Positions 7,149 to 7,980 of a stretch of DNA of 7,980 bases are shown here, piece by piece. How positions within the stretch are numbered: position 1 is the stretch's first letter; every line of letters begins with the position of its first letter. Source of the stretch: Anaerolineales bacterium (GTDB lineage Bacteria > Chloroflexota > Anaerolineae > Anaerolineales > Villigracilaceae); NCBI GenBank assembly GCA_015489255.1, contig WGAD01000300.1, positions 1-7,980 of the forward strand, read 5' to 3'. Under the pieces are notes generated by a model. That model saw nothing but the letters and a program-made list of their open reading frames with translations. It made no database searches and had not been told where the DNA came from. The position numbers were made by a program, and so were the translations under genes.

Positions 7149-7154
7149 ATTATA
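7149..7154 (-). promoter_or_regulatory. Predicted -10 box of the lipid-kinase operon promoter
   Basis: The minus strand reads a perfect TATAAT, separated by GAAGCCC from the ATG at 7141. A start 7-8 bases after the box falls at 7142 or 7141, and 7141 is the A of ATG, so a leaderless mRNA is predicted. The -35 position (TGCAGG at 17-bp spacing) is a poor match. The box overlaps the alternative ATG at 7150. Confidence 0.6.
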
Positions 7155-7174
7155 ACGGCATCTGACCAAATCCT

Positions 7175-7196
7175 GCATGATATAATCGGCTCATGC
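7175..7196. repeat. Short dyad over the kinase promoter and start codon
   Basis: GCATGA (7175-7180) and TCATGC (7191-7196) form a perfect 6-bp inverted repeat with a 10-bp spacer that holds the TATAAT box. The position, from about -18 to +4 relative to the predicted transcript start, would suit a repressor operator. Arms this short can arise by chance, and no known operator is recognised. Confidence 0.3.
7178..7186 (+). promoter_or_regulatory. Predicted extended -10 promoter of the Ser/Thr kinase gene
   Basis: TGATATAAT is a perfect extended -10 (TGnTATAAT). With the last T at -7, +1 is 7193, exactly the A of the kinase ATG; no Shine-Dalgarno precedes that ATG. The expected -35 region (about 7158-7163) does not resemble TTGACA, which is usual for extended -10 promoters. 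A leaderless mRNA is inferred. Confidence 0.65.
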
Positions 7197-7980
7197 GCGT
7201 GCTTAACGACCGTTACCAACTGCTGGAACAACTGGGCAAGGGAGGCATGGCAGAAGTGTACCGCGCCCGAGATCTGATGCTGGCGCGGTTTGTGGCCATT
7301 AAACTCCTGCGCGCCGATTATTCCACCCACCCAGACTTCCAGGAACGCTTCAAGCAAGAGGCGCGCGCCGCTGCCAACCTTTCTCACCCCAACATCGTCA
7401 CCGTGCACGATTTCGGCATGGATCAGAATCAGCTCTTCATCGTCATGGAGCATGTGCCCGGCATGGACCTGAAAACCATGATCAAAAGACGCGGGCGATT
7501 TAGCGTTCAAGAAGCCACCGCCCTCATGATTCAGGCCTGCGCCGGTATCGGTTACGCCCACCGCGCCGGGCTGGTGCACTGCGATGTCAAACCGCACAAC
7601 ATGCTCGTCACCCCCGACCACCGCCTGAAAGTCACCGATTTTGGCATCGCTCGCGCCCTGTCCACCATCCGCGACGATGAACGCAGCGACGTGGTTTGGG
7701 GTTCGCCGATTTATTTTTCCCCCGAACAGGCCGCCGGGCTACCGCCCTCTCCCGCCTCGGACGTGTATTCCCTGGGCGTAGTGCTCTACGAAATGCTCAG
7801 CGGGAAAACGCCCTTCCAGGGCAGCACGGCCAGCGAGCTGGCTCGCCAGCATCGGGAAAGCGAACCGCCGCCCATTCAAGAGCTGGCGCCCGATGTGCCC
7901 GCTATGCTGGCCCGCATTGTGCACAAGGTGTTGGCAAAAGAACCCTCCGCCCGTTACCGCACCGCCGATCAGTTGGGACG
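7193..7980 (+). CDS. Hanks-type Ser/Thr protein kinase, N-terminal catalytic domain (3' end outside window)
   Basis: About 262 residues are visible, nearly the whole kinase domain; the frame is open at the right edge. Seen: a Gly-rich loop LGKGGMAEVY (14-23), the ATP-anchoring lysine K37 in VAIK, helix-C glutamate E56, the catalytic loop HCDVKPHN (129-136, D131, K133, N136), DFG (149-151), SPEQ in place of APE (176-179), and DVYSLGVVLYEML (190-202). All key catalytic residues are present, so the kinase should be active. The HRD arginine is cysteine (C130), making it a non-RD kinase, and the threonine usually just before GTP/GSP is tryptophan (W169). The C-terminus, which in this family often carries a membrane helix and sensor domains, is not visible, so ligand and location are unknown. 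The start at 7193 begins the conserved N-terminus RYQLLEQLG directly and fits the leaderless promoter. It is divergent from the lipid-kinase operon, 51 bases away. Confidence 0.93.
   Translation, partial: MRVLNDRYQLLEQLGKGGMAEVYRARDLMLARFVAIKLLRADYSTHPDFQERFKQEARAAANLSHPNIVTVHDFGMDQNQLFIVMEHVPGMDLKTMIKRRGRFSVQEATALMIQACAGIGYAHRAGLVHCDVKPHNMLVTPDHRLKVTDFGIARALSTIRDDERSDVVWGSPIYFSPEQAAGLPPSPASDVYSLGVVLYEMLSGKTPFQGSTASELARQHRESEPPPIQELAPDVPAMLARIVHKVLAKEPSARYRTADQLG

Noticed and set aside
7142..7621. In-frame N-terminal extension of the lipid kinase up to 7621
   Set aside because: It lies antisense to the conserved catalytic region of the protein kinase and would cross the divergent promoter; the family N-terminus begins at about 7141.
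1..7980. CRISPR array, insertion sequence, tRNA or rRNA
   Set aside because: No regularly spaced direct repeats, transposase motifs or tRNA-like cloverleaf features were seen; almost every base is accounted for by coding sequence.

Overview
The window is GC-rich, densely coding bacterial DNA with no RNA genes, mobile elements or CRISPR seen. The gene set suggests a Chloroflexota (Anaerolineae-like) genome: a large alpha-2-macroglobulin-like protein, a membrane-anchored SH3b protein with a Pro/Thr linker, a Hanks-type kinase with an HCD catalytic loop, and a stand-alone DUF971 protein. This assignment is by style of proteins only and is moderately confident.

Layout. (1) Bases 1-4255, plus strand: the C-terminal ~1009 residues of an alpha-2-macroglobulin-family protein cut by the left edge, then, 13 bases later and behind a good Shine-Dalgarno, an alkaline-phosphatase-superfamily phosphodiesterase. 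(2) Bases 4271-4302: a hairpin that looks like a two-way terminator between convergent operons. (3) Bases 4307-7141, minus strand: a four-gene operon, read right to left as lipid (diacylglycerol-type) kinase, Ca2+/H+ exchanger, membrane-anchored SH3b protein, DUF971 protein. All three junctions are ATGA stop/start overlaps, so the genes are probably translationally coupled. (4) Bases 7142-7192: a very short divergent promoter region. (5) Bases 7193-7980, plus strand: the catalytic domain of a Ser/Thr protein kinase that runs off the right edge.

The most interesting structure is the short divergent promoter. Each strand has a perfect TATAAT; the first base of the expected transcript falls on (kinase) or within one base of (lipid kinase) the A of the start codon, and neither gene has a Shine-Dalgarno. 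Both mRNAs are therefore predicted to be leaderless, while genes inside the operon use strong Shine-Dalgarno sites. The two promoters are too close for two RNA polymerases to bind together, so protein-kinase and lipid-kinase transcription may compete.

Other points of note: the macroglobulin lacks the thioester cysteine; the protein kinase is a non-RD (HCD) type with an unusual activation segment; the DUF971 protein carries two CPCxxCR motifs. I did not find a clearly new multi-gene system. The co-transcribed lipid kinase and calcium exchanger beside a divergent protein kinase is a plausible but unproven signalling link.
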